From: Prostheceraeus crozeri
Taxonomy: Eukaryota; Platyhelminthes; Polycladida; Euryleptidae
Direction: 5' to 3'
DNA length: 64,000 bases
Assembly (NCBI GenBank): GCA_907163375.1
Contig: CAJQUW010011506.1
Coordinates: 372,001-436,000 of the forward strand
The position numbers and the translations under genes are program-made. Under the pieces are notes generated by a model. That model saw only the letters and a program-made list of their open reading frames with translations. It did no database searches and was not told where the DNA came from. Below are positions 23,745 to 34,084 of the stretch, in pieces (position 1 is the first letter of the stretch; each line of letters opens with the position of its first letter).

Positions 23745-23928
23745 AATTTTCCACGTTGTAAACAAAAAGATAGCTCTCCCTCAATTTAGACGATTTATTT
23801 ATTTTTTTAAAAAATAAAGTTCCCCGACGCGTTTCGTCACGGTGGACAGTATCAAGGGGGTAAGTAAATGAACAGGCAGTTGGCTTAAATATAAAAATGA
23901 TTAGGCAGTGACGACTCGTTAGATCAAT
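23745..23928 (-). repeat. Penelope terminal repeat, 3' copy (sense)
   Basis: 184 bp. It is the exact reverse complement of 25682-25865. The stop codon of the RT frame (minus-strand TAA at 23921-23919) lies inside it. It holds the hammerhead-like motif at 23822-23859 in the sense of the RT frame. Confidence 0.95.
23822..23859 (-). ncRNA. Hammerhead-ribozyme-like motif in Penelope repeat
   Basis: On the minus strand: CCCC, then TTGATAC, then GTCCACCGTGAC, then GAAA, then CGCGTC, then GGGG. The outer CCCC/GGGG can pair as stem I, GTC/GAC as stem II, and GAAA-C..G-UC has the form of the hammerhead 3' core with a tiny stem III. Penelope-like elements are known to carry minimal hammerheads of this kind. 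The 5' core here is UUGAUAC instead of the consensus CUGAUGA. The usual C3, G8 and A9 are changed, so activity is doubtful. Both terminal repeats have the same sequence, so the change predates this insertion. Confidence 0.5.
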
Positions 23929-25709
23929 TCATGTTTGCGGTTGATTTGTGGCTTGTTCAACGCTATGAAGCGTGCTTCGGCCATTTTAGTTTGCATCGAA
24001 TTCTTTTGTTTATTTAGGACAGAAAGCTGGAAATTATCGATGTTCATCATTCTATCGACATGGTCAGTCAAACTATGTTCAGATAGTGCACTTTTACGAT
24101 CTTGACAGTTCAAACTACGTCTGTGTTCATCATGCCGTAACTTTAAAGGTCGGCAAGTTTGACCAATGTAATTTTTATGACAAATTTTACATTCAAAATT
24201 ATACACAATGTATTTATCTTTACACATATATTTAGGTCCAATATCCCTGCACAGTTTACAATTACATTTGTTATTGTTTTCAATAGTATTTATGCTATTA
24301 ACTAAAGTTTGACCGGGTTTGCAGGTAACACGAACAGGAAGTTCATACTTACTGACCAGTTTATTAATTTTTCTTAAGTAGCTATCACTAATGAAATCAA
24401 CACAAAGGTTAATTTGATTTTCATTACTTTTAGTATTGGATTTTGATTTTGGTGTAATTGAGTTAGGCTTAAATCCATTTTCATACAGACGTTTTTTCAT
24501 TACATTAACTGACTCTAAGGAAGTATCCGAACAAAGATCTTGCACATATTTAATACTACTGAGTACAAAATTATTTTTTATGTGATTTGGCAACCAACTA
24601 TCTTTACGCATCGTAATTCCAGAATGACAGGATTTACTATACCATTTATACCGCAACCTTTGACTTACGGAAATACTTATATCCAAAAAATTCAAGTAAT
24701 CGTTTTCAGGAATTTCAATTGTGAAATTGATGTTATTGTTTGCTGAATTAAAGAGATGTAATATATCCTGAAAAAACTTTTCACTTTTTGGATATGGTCC
24801 CAAGATTATATCATCGATATACCGCTTGTAAATTAAGGGTACAGTACCTAAATTTTTATTTAAGTTATCAAGAGCTATGGTTTCAATTGCATTCATGTAA
24901 ATGATCGCAAAAGGCGGAGCAAAATGAGCCCCCATAGGGCATCCTTTAATCTGTAAATATGTCTTATTATTGTAGGTTATTTCATAATTATAGGATATGA
25001 ATTTCAAAAAGTCAACTAGGTCTTCAACTCTAAAGCCATAATTATCAATTTTATTCCAATGTATTTTAGCAAACGTCTCTATTTCTGCGATAGCCTCAGC
25101 AATTGGTATACTCGGATATAAGTTTTGAACGTCCAGTGAAATAAACACATAGTCCTCATTTACAAATTTGTCAGCATTTTCATTAAGAATTTTGATCAAA
25201 GATTTAGAACTATCCAAATGGGCTGGAACAAATTTTACTAATTGGTTGAGGAGAACACTCACAAGCCAATCAACTTTCTGAGTAGGGGTGCCAATTACTG
25301 AAGCGATGGGCCTTAAGGGAAAGAAATTATTAATCTTATCTTTATGATCTTTTATGTTTACACGAAAGTAAGCCGGATGACTTCCACAAGTCAGTAGTTT
25401 TTGATAGTCTATGTAAGCATTGTTCCGACATTTATTACGAATCAAGCAATTCGCTTGATTTTCTATACTAGAATTTTTGGATTTTTCTCTATATTTGTAT
25501 GTACTATTGTCATTCAAAATGTCTTCTGTCCTTGAAATAATACTTTTTTTATCTACCACTATGTTCCGATTTGACTTATCAGACGGAATGACAAGTAAAT
25601 TGTTTTGTTTAAGGAAAATCCTTGAATCAGATTTTATTCTATTAGTTTTTTTGTATGAATTCCCTTGATACTGTCCTTGATATTGATCTAACGAGTCGTC
25701 ACTGCCTAA
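23919..25709 (-). CDS. Penelope-like reverse transcriptase with GIY-YIG nuclease, 5'-truncated
   Basis: Uninterrupted frame of 596 codons, open from a stop inside the upstream repeat (25712-25710) and without an ATG before the conserved part. Early motif VIPSDKSNRNIVVD is the Penelope 'DKGxxxVV' block. RT follows: LRPIASVIGTPTQK, FISLDVQNLYPS (catalytic Asp), GCPMGAHFAPPFA, and YKRYIDDI (two catalytic Asp, near codons 299-300). After the thumb comes a Cys cluster (CNCKLC, YMC, FECKIC). The C-terminal GIY-YIG domain reads YNFECKIC..NYIGQT, then LRHDEHRRS and ALSEH. A full-length protein of the family is about 800 residues, so the N-terminal third is missing. No stops or frameshifts. The enzyme would copy RNA at a nicked target; the truncation makes this copy probably non-autonomous. 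Confidence 0.93.
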   Translation of the reverse strand, partial: LGSDDSLDQYQGQYQGNSYKKTNRIKSDSRIFLKQNNLLVIPSDKSNRNIVVDKKSIISRTEDILNDNSTYKYREKSKNSSIENQANCLIRNKCRNNAYIDYQKLLTCGSHPAYFRVNIKDHKDKINNFFPLRPIASVIGTPTQKVDWLVSVLLNQLVKFVPAHLDSSKSLIKILNENADKFVNEDYVFISLDVQNLYPSIPIAEAIAEIETFAKIHWNKIDNYGFRVEDLVDFLKFISYNYEITYNNKTYLQIKGCPMGAHFAPPFAIIYMNAIETIALDNLNKNLGTVPLIYKRYIDDIILGPYPKSEKFFQDILHLFNSANNNINFTIEIPENDYLNFLDISISVSQRLRYKWYSKSCHSGITMRKDSWLPNHIKNNFVLSSIKYVQDLCSDTSLESVNVMKKRLYENGFKPNSITPKSKSNTKSNENQINLCVDFISDSYLRKINKLVSKYELPVRVTCKPGQTLVNSINTIENNNKCNCKLCRDIGPKYMCKDKYIVYNFECKICHKNYIGQTCRPLKLRHDEHRRSLNCQDRKSALSEHSLTDHVDRMMNIDNFQLSVLNKQKNSMQTKMAEARFIALNKPQINRKHELI

Positions 25710-25765
25710 TCATTTTTATATTTAAGCCAACTGCCTGTTCATTTACTTACCCCCTTGATACTGTC
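25665..25765. repeat. 14-bp direct repeat at the ORF/terminal-repeat junction
   Basis: CCTTGATACTGTCC occurs at 25665-25678, just inside the truncated reading frame, and again at 25753-25766 inside the inverted terminal repeat (the hammerhead-like region). It could be the microhomology at which reverse transcription switched strand and joined the inverted repeat to the truncated frame. Confidence 0.6.
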
Positions 25766-25865
25766 CACCGTGACGAAACGCGTCGGGGAACTTTATTTTT
25801 TAAAAAAATAAATAAATCGTCTAAATTGAGGGAGAGCTATCTTTTTGTTTACAACGTGGAAAATT
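25682..25865 (+). repeat. Penelope terminal repeat, 5' copy (inverted)
   Basis: 184 bp, exact reverse complement of 23745-23928. Its hammerhead-like motif (25751-25788) therefore points away from the reading frame. The 35-nt tail 25866-25900 follows it. Confidence 0.95.
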
Positions 25866-25900
25866 GCATAATGAACCTCCCGTATAAGACAACAAAAGAT

Positions 25901-25912
25901 CCTACTTTTTCG
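25901..25912. repeat. Target-site duplication of the Penelope-like element, right
   Basis: CCTACTTTTTCG, identical to 23732-23743. Confidence 0.88.
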
Positions 25913-26234
25913 GCACACAAGAAATTGAGTGGGTTATTCGGAGACAGAAGCCTGCAAATACTCGAAGGGCCAATACATTCGCTATCCACGTTTCCGACGA
26001 GTGGGTTGCTGCCCTAAGTTCAGCTTTCCCAAACGATCCCTTCCCTACACTGCATCAACTTCCCGACGTACCCATAAACAAGTTGAACGTTTTAAACATT
26101 TCGTCCGCTTTCTCATGTATTTCATTATACACGGGAAATGGGATAATAGGTTATTATTCATGGAGACTGGAACATAGCCTAGCACAATTAAAATCTGGCA
26201 TCATAAATGTGGAGGTAACTTACTTGGGATTTAT
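25913..26234. other. Intron, GC-richer unassigned stretch
   Basis: Somewhat GC-richer than the surroundings (about 25920-26080), with open frames on the plus strand that I do not recognise and no convincing splice sites. Confidence 0.3.
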
Positions 26235-26600
26235 AATAGCTTTTCACATAAGTGTCTACACTTCCGGATTGATTCACTACTGTAAGAGCATCACGCGGAA
26301 TAAATTAATTGTCTTGGTTCTGAGAAATTGAAGGATTGAGATGGTTGACGGTCAAAGAATTCTATTGAAGTGTGTCGTCTCCATGTTTTTGCTGTATTTC
26401 ATCGCTACATCAGGGCTGATCGCTTTCCTTCTACGACACCGATAATTTACACCACTTCACTATCTTATCAATCTTCGAGGAGCGACAGTCGCCCGCGTTT
26501 CCTTTGGTGTCAATTGCTTTTTCACTTATGTGTAATTGTATCTGAATTATATTTTTCATCACTCGGAGAACTTTCTATAAAATCTCCCCCGTGAATTTAA
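26235..26600. repeat. Diverged direct duplication, copy 2
   Basis: Partner of 23305-23725, same orientation; shared blocks are listed there. Confidence 0.6.
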
Positions 26601-29600
26601 AATCTTGGAATTCTTATCTTTTTGTATTGCTCACCGGTACCATTGAAACATCTGAAACAATCCCGATTAGAGAGCAGACTAAAAGAATTCGCATGAATTA
26701 CCACAAAATTGTAAGCGCAAGACCCAAAACCATCCCAAAACATGTTTTTGTCCACTGTGTGATATGACCAAGACTTGACTTCATACATTTGCTTTCTCAT
26801 CCGTAAACAGACTTCACTTTCAACTTGTGTTTATGATGTAAGCACAGTGATTCATTCCATTCCTACACAATGGCATTCACACATTGCACATGAGCCATGA
26901 TTTCGCGATGCCTGGAGGAGTGCAATAAGACAGGAAAAAAGTTCGTTGTGCGATAAAACTTGTTACAACACATCACCAAAAAACATTTTGTTCAGATTTT
27001 ATAAAGTCATTATCAAGTACTAGGAAAAGCAGTCGGAAAGAATAATTGTTCATTTTAGTGAGGCTTCTCGGATCAGCGAAGATCGTTAACATCAGTGGCG
27101 TCTTCTCCGTACCTGCGAGGCCTTCGGCGCATCCTATATAATAATTTACCAACATTTATAAAAATGAAAAGTGTCATCATTCATTATATTTCATTTCAAA
27201 TTTGATAGCTTCTCGTGGTAGCTCTCCGTCTCAAAATCAGACGCTCAACCTTAGAGTGAACAGTAAGTTTTGCTGCGCGTGCACGAATCACAGCTGCTTC
27301 TAACGATTAGACACACATGCTAGTCGTGTGTTCAGACGGAGCGAAAGAGAGCTGTGTGCGTGTGAGTCAGCAAGCGCACGCGCCCGCACCAATATTGGCT
27401 TTTTCGATAGACATAATGCTTTGCCTTCTCCAATTTTTACAATGAAATTCTCCGTTATTCTTGATCGAGGCTCGGTACCTAAATATAGAAAGGGAAGCGC
27501 AACCCAATTGTTCCTGTCCTTCATTTCTCGTCGGAGAGGCCACTACGTCAACAGTAGCAACTGACTGACAATAGCAACTGATAAGACTGTGATTAGATGA
27601 TGAGCGTTCGCCAATGAGTGCAGAGTAATGCATCTGACTCGAACACCCAGATTCCGTAGAATTCCATGATTTGTTTTTGCGTGATTGATGTGACGATATG
27701 TTTAGTACTGTAGATGAGCTCATAATCACGCCTTTCGTCCGAAGGGAATATACTGAAAAGATGACAGTCGTCAAGCAAGGTAGGCCAACACCTGATTTAA
27801 AAATTGAAAGAACTCACAGAGAAAGAAATAACAAATACACTAGACATTTTAATGCATCAAAGTTCAAGCACATGAGTGGCTGACCAGCCGTGAGAAACGC
27901 AATAAACTGTTTCCTTTCCTCCTTTTTTCTCGAGAAAATGTGGTCTGGACAGAGAGGGGATCTAGTAATATCAGCTCCTTGAGTAAGGCGGTTAAGCGAC
28001 ATGAGCAATCAACTTCTCATGTGCACATTCACTTGGCACTAAAACATGTTCGGGAAATTGTTATTAAAAATTCATCTTTTATGAAAATTAGTGTCATAGC
28101 ATAAAAAAGTCTAGTGTAGAAATACTATTCCAATGCCGAGCGATGGCCTGTTGTCTGGGAGCACGCGACGCCACTGGTTAACATTTCAAACTACCACCTC
28201 TTATACAATCTGTATGAGATTTTACATCTAGACCAAATATGCAATCATACTTGCGAACTTTTGTGACAATTGATAGAATTTTGTTTAATGTTGATTTTTT
28301 GAAAACCTGGAAGGGAGATTGCATAGGCTAAGTAGGCCTAGCGTTAGGTCATGAATAAGTTTCATCAAAAGCATTTGTGCACGAAAATATAAATTGACCA
28401 GTGTAGAGTCAGGAAAGGTCAGAGAAGATATGTCGCTATAGTCTGAAATAAAATAAATTGCGGGCTTTCCTCGTTAGGCATTATCATTTCACACTAATAA
28501 AAATCAGTTGTTGTTGATAGATAAGTAAAGTCTGTGAACTGCATTTCAGTTCTTCCTTTCAGTCATCTTCTGGGACTTAGAGATATTTTTAAATTATATA
28601 TTAAATTAGAGATATTTAGAGATATAGGACTTAGCATATTTTCTTCACGAGGTGTCGCGATCGGATGACAGCAGACAGTGAAACTGTAAAATGTAAGGCC
28701 AGGCATTGATAGTGCAAGCTGAAAATGGTCTAGTTTTGCAAATATGATTTTCGACTCCCATGACGGGTGGGGCCACACATGCTGACTGTGGAATGTCTCA
28801 GGTTCAAATGAACGGGATTGAAGTTTCGTAGCACCTTTGGCGTCAAGCCTACGCACTTCTACGCTGAAGAAGGTTAAATTCTTAAAGAAAAACGTCAAGA
28901 AGTCAAGTTGTGTCTGTCAAGCGGATCACATACCTGGCTGAAGTGCTTCTGCTTTTACGGCCATGCATTCGACGGATTTCTGCTACAAATGTTGAGATAC
29001 TGATGCGACTATTTCTTCAGCGATGAAATCCGAGAAGGATGACAAACTTGCAGATGATGGAATAAACGGCACGAACATTCCATGTTGCTGCGCGTGATGA
29101 GCTGAGTATTGACATTGCAGTGGAGTCTTCACGCGAGTATCCATATGATGGTGATTATGAGGCTTGTCAGAAGTGACACAGAGACTTTGAAAGGTCAGAG
29201 CAGGGGCTGCAGTGATGGAGATGAAGAGGTTTTGAAGGTAGGCCTAGGCTACTTTGAAGGTCCGCTCATACATGAGAGCTGATAGCTGAGATAGGATCCG
29301 TTGGCCAATCAAATGGCTGAATTGAGGTTTCCGCGTCGACTTCAAACGTCAATCAAATTACTATAACGATCACAACTATCAAGTGCGGTCAACCCTGAAT
29401 GACCATCAGTTTCGATGTTCTTCGGTGAGGAGCGATGTAGGAATCTTCATAATTTCTCTAAAGCACTAATTTTCATTATCTCACCTAAAGGTCAATCATT
29501 ATCATAATTATTGCTATTTATTTCTCAAGTATTATGTATAGTGGCACGCGCAAGGATTCCGGCTGTCTAGTGGTGCGCGATGAAGAAACGTTTGAGAAAC

Positions 29601-29854
29601 GCTGGTTTAGTGAATCTACTCCAAAAAGTCAGAAGCTTAGTTCTTCATTTGAATGGACTTTTGAAATAATTAAAAGTCTGATTGCATAATGTGAACCATC
29701 ATTGTTTGTGGGCCGGATCGGACGGATAAAAAAGGCACTGACGAAAGAGGAGTGATGTCTTTCAGACAATATCGACTTCGATGAAAAATCAAAACTTCAT
29801 ACTTTTATCATGTAGTTCTCCTACAAGATTCAAATCAAAATGCTAATTTTTGTA
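26601..29854. other. Intron, mostly unassigned
   Basis: No gene recognised. A GC-rich patch with GCGCACGCGCCCGCAC lies near 27374. An AGAGATATTTA short repeat lies at 28578-28640. Overlapping short frames at 27300-27780 have no motifs. Confidence 0.4.
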
Positions 29855-29868
29855 ACTTGATTTATGTA
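29855..29868. repeat. 14-bp direct repeat left of the Tc1 element
   Basis: ACTTGATTTATGTA immediately outside the left inverted repeat, identical to 31693-31706. A Tc1 insertion should show only TA. Confidence 0.85.
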
Positions 29869-31692
29869 CAGTACCTGTCATAAGTTTGGAAACCCCATAC
29901 ACGAAAGCAATAATTTTGTTAAATCAAAACTATACAAAGTAATCCAAAATTTACATGTATTTCTGAAGTGACTATGAATGTCTTTATTATATTATATTAT
30001 CGTGGCAGGCTACTTACATCAGTATTTTGATGGATAGTACTTATTCTTCATCACTGCTTGAATTCTTGAAGGCATTGATGCCACAAGTCTGTTGCACAAC
30101 ATTGGATCAGTTTGTTGGGTCCACAGATCAATTATTGCTTGTTTCAACTGCATGATGGAGGTTATCTTCAATTTGTTGATTTTTCTTTTCATTATGCACC
30201 ATAAATTTTCAGTGGGATTTAGGTCGGGTGAATTCGGTGGCCACTTCAGAGTCTGGATAGCATGATTTTCAAGCCATTCTGTGACTTTCTTTGATCTATG
30301 GCACAGTGCGCCGTCTTGCATGAAAATGCTTGCGTCTCGGATCGTCATGAACGGAAGGAGATGAGACTCTAGAGTTTCTAAATATCTTGATGAATCCATA
30401 TTGACATTCTGAGGTAAGATAGCCAAACCTCCTCTTCCAGTGGCGGAAAAACAAGCCCATACCATCACGTGCGGAGGATGCTTCACCGTTGGTTGGGTAA
30501 ACCGATGATCGGACGGATCAGATTGTTTTGGTCTTCGGACACGCCACCTTGATTGATCAAACAAATAAAAGTTTGACTCATCTGACCAAATGATGTGACC
30601 CCAATCGTCAGCTGTCCAATCTTTTGTTCGCATACAAAATTCTTTCCTTTTCTGCAAATGGCCTTTCGTCATTAGAGGTTTTCGCTGAACTTTGCGAGCC
30701 CATAAGTTAAAGTCTTTCCGCAAAACACGAGAAACTGTTTCCGTAGACACACACCGTAGAGGAGATACTTCTCGGATGAGATCATTAGAAGTTAGGAAAG
30801 GATCTGCCGATATGACCTTCTTCATTCGTCTCTTTGTATGTTTGGATACCTTGGAAGGTCGACCGCAACGGCTACGAACTGAGAAATTTCCTTCCATGTT
30901 GTATCGTTTCAAAATCTTTGATACAGCTGATTTTGAAACTTTCAGCTGTATGCAAATCATCTTGTGGCTGAGTCCTGCTCTTTTCAGCTCCACAATCGCG
31001 CCTCTCTGTGCATCAGTTAGTTGTTTCCCTGATCCCATTGCAATGCAGAAATGAAAATGAGATGACTCGTCACTGATACTTAGAACATACACCCGTATTA
31101 GTAAGCTATCTATGCTATCGCTATGACGACGACAATGCAGTAAGCTCGAATGGGATTGACAGCCTAGATATCTGATAATCATTGAAATCATTAACTGCTA
31201 TTACCATAGAATCTCTGTTATCTAGGGGACATTCCAAGCACATATTTTGCAATCAGTGGAAACGCAACAGCCTATGACAATGGCAGGCTTCAAGCGCACA
31301 TCTAATTGTAACCGATCACGGTCAAATTTGGTCAAATACCCGAGATGAATTGTAGACGAAAATCTGAATTTTCATGTCCCACCTGGAATAATTGGAATCG
31401 GACAGTCCTAGCGGAATCTACAGCTTCCCCAGTTCACATCTACTCTCATTTTTCAATCTCAACAATGAATTTTGCTTCGGAGCATGACCCGCCTTGCTAG
31501 TCTTCCATGGTGCCACTGGCATTTCGTCATGTCTCCTCTAGACAAGCAGAGGAGGGAAACATCCATTTCTATGGTTATTACTGTGGAGTGAGATAATTTT
31601 GACAAAAAAATTAGGATACGAGTGAATGCACTATGAATTTCATAAAATCATTGACTTGGGACACGGGGTTTCCAAACTTATGACAGGTACTG
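29869..31692 (-). mobile_element. Tc1-type DNA transposon, apparently complete
   Basis: 1,824 bp. The ends are CAGTACCTGTCATAAGTTTG and GAAACCCC at the left, repeated in inverted form at the right, where the last base is 31692. About 28 bp are identical, and weaker similarity runs to about 55 bp. It encodes one intact DD34E transposase on the minus strand. Flanked by a 14-bp direct repeat rather than a plain TA, although the left copy ends in TA next to the element. High similarity of the ends and the open frame suggest a fairly recent arrival. Confidence 0.93.
30019..31038 (-). CDS. Tc1-family transposase, intact, DD34E
   Basis: 339 residues, the usual length for Tc1 transposases. The start chosen is the Met of MGSGKQLTDAQRG (31038-31036). 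The frame stays open 51 codons further upstream, but that part has no family similarity. Residues 7-47 form the first helix-turn-helix. A CGRPSK segment at 58-63 resembles the GRPR-like hook. The second helix-turn-helix follows at about 65-110. The DDE core has Asp153 in WSDESNF, Asp242 in FMQDGALCH and Glu277 in NPTENLW, with exactly 34 residues between the last two. No stop or frameshift. It would bind the terminal repeats and cut and paste the element at TA sites. It is the only full-length transposase in the window. Confidence 0.95.
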   Translation of the reverse strand: MGSGKQLTDAQRGAIVELKRAGLSHKMICIQLKVSKSAVSKILKRYNMEGNFSVRSRCGRPSKVSKHTKRRMKKVISADPFLTSNDLIREVSPLRCVSTETVSRVLRKDFNLWARKVQRKPLMTKGHLQKRKEFCMRTKDWTADDWGHIIWSDESNFYLFDQSRWRVRRPKQSDPSDHRFTQPTVKHPPHVMVWACFSATGRGGLAILPQNVNMDSSRYLETLESHLLPFMTIRDASIFMQDGALCHRSKKVTEWLENHAIQTLKWPPNSPDLNPTENLWCIMKRKINKLKITSIMQLKQAIIDLWTQQTDPMLCNRLVASMPSRIQAVMKNKYYPSKY

Positions 31693-31706
31693 ACTTGATT
31701 TATGTA
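31693..31706. repeat. 14-bp direct repeat right of the Tc1 element
   Basis: ACTTGATTTATGTA, identical to 29855-29868. Confidence 0.85.
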
Positions 31707-34084
31707 TATGTAACATTAATAGAAGACCTAAGTTTTGTATAGAAAACTGAAGTTTTGTAGCACTTATCCTGGATCGACCCAAAACCCAAGGTCCAACCTT
31801 GCCTGTAGCAACTGAAATTGGTCTCTTGTGAAGGCCGCCGATTAGAAAATTTTTCAACTGCAGGTGTAGTCATGGCATCCTCCATGACCGCACTATATAG
31901 TATTACAGATCATTCAGGCATGAACGCTAGTCATTTTTTCATGTTCAGTTTTGCTAAACACAATAATTGCATTGCAACAATTCATCTTAGCACGAAATAG
32001 AAAAGTGTTAGAACAAAAGACTGGCTCTATTTTTGTGCGAAAATGCCCAAATAATGCAATGCAGTCTTTACAATGAATATTGAAGTACGAGATGAGATGC
32101 AAGGCTATAAAAATATGGAATTTATGAAGCTGTTCAGTCATCTCATTATGAAAACGCTAATGCCAAAACTGTCCAAAATGAATCCTCTCTCTTTCAGTTT
32201 CCAACTGCAAATTGAAAATGCGATTGAAGCTTTGATAGAATAGTAAATACGGTACTAATTTTGTTTGTATAATTTCCAGACCTGTGGATGCAAGGGGAAG
32301 GAAAATCTAAACTGTTTCTAGAATTCCCAATATGAAAATGAGACCCTTGGGGTTCGCATCTAATCTTCCTACCGTAAAGTATTCTCATGCTAGACTAAGT
32401 ATACCGCAGCACCCAAAGGTCTCATTAAATTTTCACTTTTAATATCACAGAATTGAAAAGTTCGGAAGCTGAGGAAATTTTAAATGTACTTTAAAATCCT
32501 GTACGTGCAGTCATGCATATTTCGAAATTTGAGTTCACGTTCCATTAAACTTAGCTACTTCCTTCAAACTTTATTATTTGATATTTTCTATCAAGGAAGC
32601 TGTCACGAATTATTTAAGCACTTTGACAAAACTTCCGCCGCTCAAAAGAGCAGCGACATAATTCCAAGCAACTTTTTGTGATGAAATATCATCACGTACA
32701 AGGCTTGATAGACTTAAACTTTTCTTTCTCAAAGATTTAGCGAAAACATCCTGCATGATGATAAAATGTGTGAATTTGAACTTCAAGCAAAACAAAACGT
32801 GATGCAAATGTTTGCTAAACGAATCCGTCTTGGTCACCGACCTTTGTATGGCTGCACGATAGTCGCATCTGTTCGCAACGGTGCATTGAAAAAAGACTTA
32901 AATGTTTATTGAAAAGATTTTTACGCAGTCCATCAAATCATGCACATTATAGATTCTTTTTTTCAAATATTTCACAAGAACTTTTAACTTTCATTACTGT
33001 AAATGTGCGCAAATGCGTTTAGGTAGCGCAATACCTAACCAACAAAAATCATATAAACCAAGGGCACAGGAGTTTCGGGAAAGATAATACCATTGAATGC
33101 CGCCATTAAGCAGCTGGCATGCTAAATGTGCTGTACTTGCAAGGTGAATTTCATGCAATTTGGAGAAGTTCGTTGGAAATTGACCTTGTCCATACTGGTC
33201 TATGCGGCGGGTTGCTATCCCCAGTGGTCGATCCGCCTTCCCTTCTCCTTATCTTCTAAAGCATTGATCCAAATCGCTGGAAATTCACGCTGCAAACTAT
33301 TTCGTGTGAGAACTTTCAAGTGGTCGCATTCTCTTGCTCTGACTCACTTTGTACTATAAATAGCATTTCAACAATTAAAATAACCAAATTTAACCACTTT
33401 TGAAAATGTTGAAATTTAATGAATTTTCGTCAATAATTTATCTTTCTGATTGACATTTACGATGCCTAACAAGTTGGTAGCGCTGCTAGGAAGTTACTAA
33501 TGAATCCAAAAAGGGATAAGATTGATTTATGCAAGGAATAGGCTACAACGCAAATATACGTTTATGAAGTGTGGAAGATTTTCCCTCTAAAACAACCCTT
33601 CCAATTTAGCTGTGGAGTGATATTTTACAGTTCAAAACCGGCTCAAAATAACTTAAGAAAATTTGGCTATAAATTAGAAGATGACCCTCTTAATTCAAAA
33701 TATTAGGAAGAGACGCAGAAATGACTGCTTACTGTATTGCAGCCATTACTAAAAGCTGTTGATTACTATTGCGTAAGTAGTGTTTCACAACTTCATTTCG
33801 GGAATTTCCAATGTTGCATTCGATGTCTATGGAATGATAGCACAGATTTAAAGGGAAAGGATGAACTATTCGTGCAATTGCGAAGCCCGTAAACACACGC
33901 CGGGGAGACACTGGTGTGGGACAAACGGACAGGAAACAAATCGCGATATGATTACAAGCGATGACTGCTGCAGGACAAACATGCTTGAATAGCCATCATT
34001 GTCATATTGTCAAATTATTTCTTTGTTAACAAAGTAAACAGAAACATGTATAATGCGACAATGAGATTTACAGTGGTACGCTGT
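31707..34084. other. Intron, nothing named
   Basis: No gene recognised. GAATTTCCAATGTTGCATTC followed by GATGTCTATGG at 33802-33832 matches 4175-4205 (29 of 31). A weakly similar word (AATTTCAYGCAATTYGGA) is shared between 33147 and 38768. Confidence 0.4.

Larger units (their letters stand above)
23744..25900 (-). mobile_element. Penelope-like retroelement, young and 5'-truncated
   Basis: In minus-strand order the element consists of a 35-nt tail (25900-25866), a 184-bp terminal repeat in inverted orientation (25865-25682), a 5'-truncated reverse transcriptase/GIY-YIG frame, and the 184-bp terminal repeat in sense orientation (23928-23745). It is flanked by identical 12-bp duplications. The two repeats are identical over all 184 positions when one is reverse-complemented, which implies a recent insertion. 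An inverted upstream repeat, a short extra tail of about 35 nt and 5' truncation are known oddities of Penelope-like insertions. The terminal repeats carry a hammerhead-like motif. Inserted in the long intron of the host gene, antisense to nothing else here and in the same direction as the host gene. Confidence 0.95.

Noticed and set aside
30692..31054. Plus-strand frame of 120 codons
   Set aside because: Antisense of the intact Tc1 transposase.
31039..31191. Upstream extension of the Tc1 transposase by 51 codons
   Set aside because: In frame but without family similarity. The Met at 31038 gives the usual length and N-terminus.
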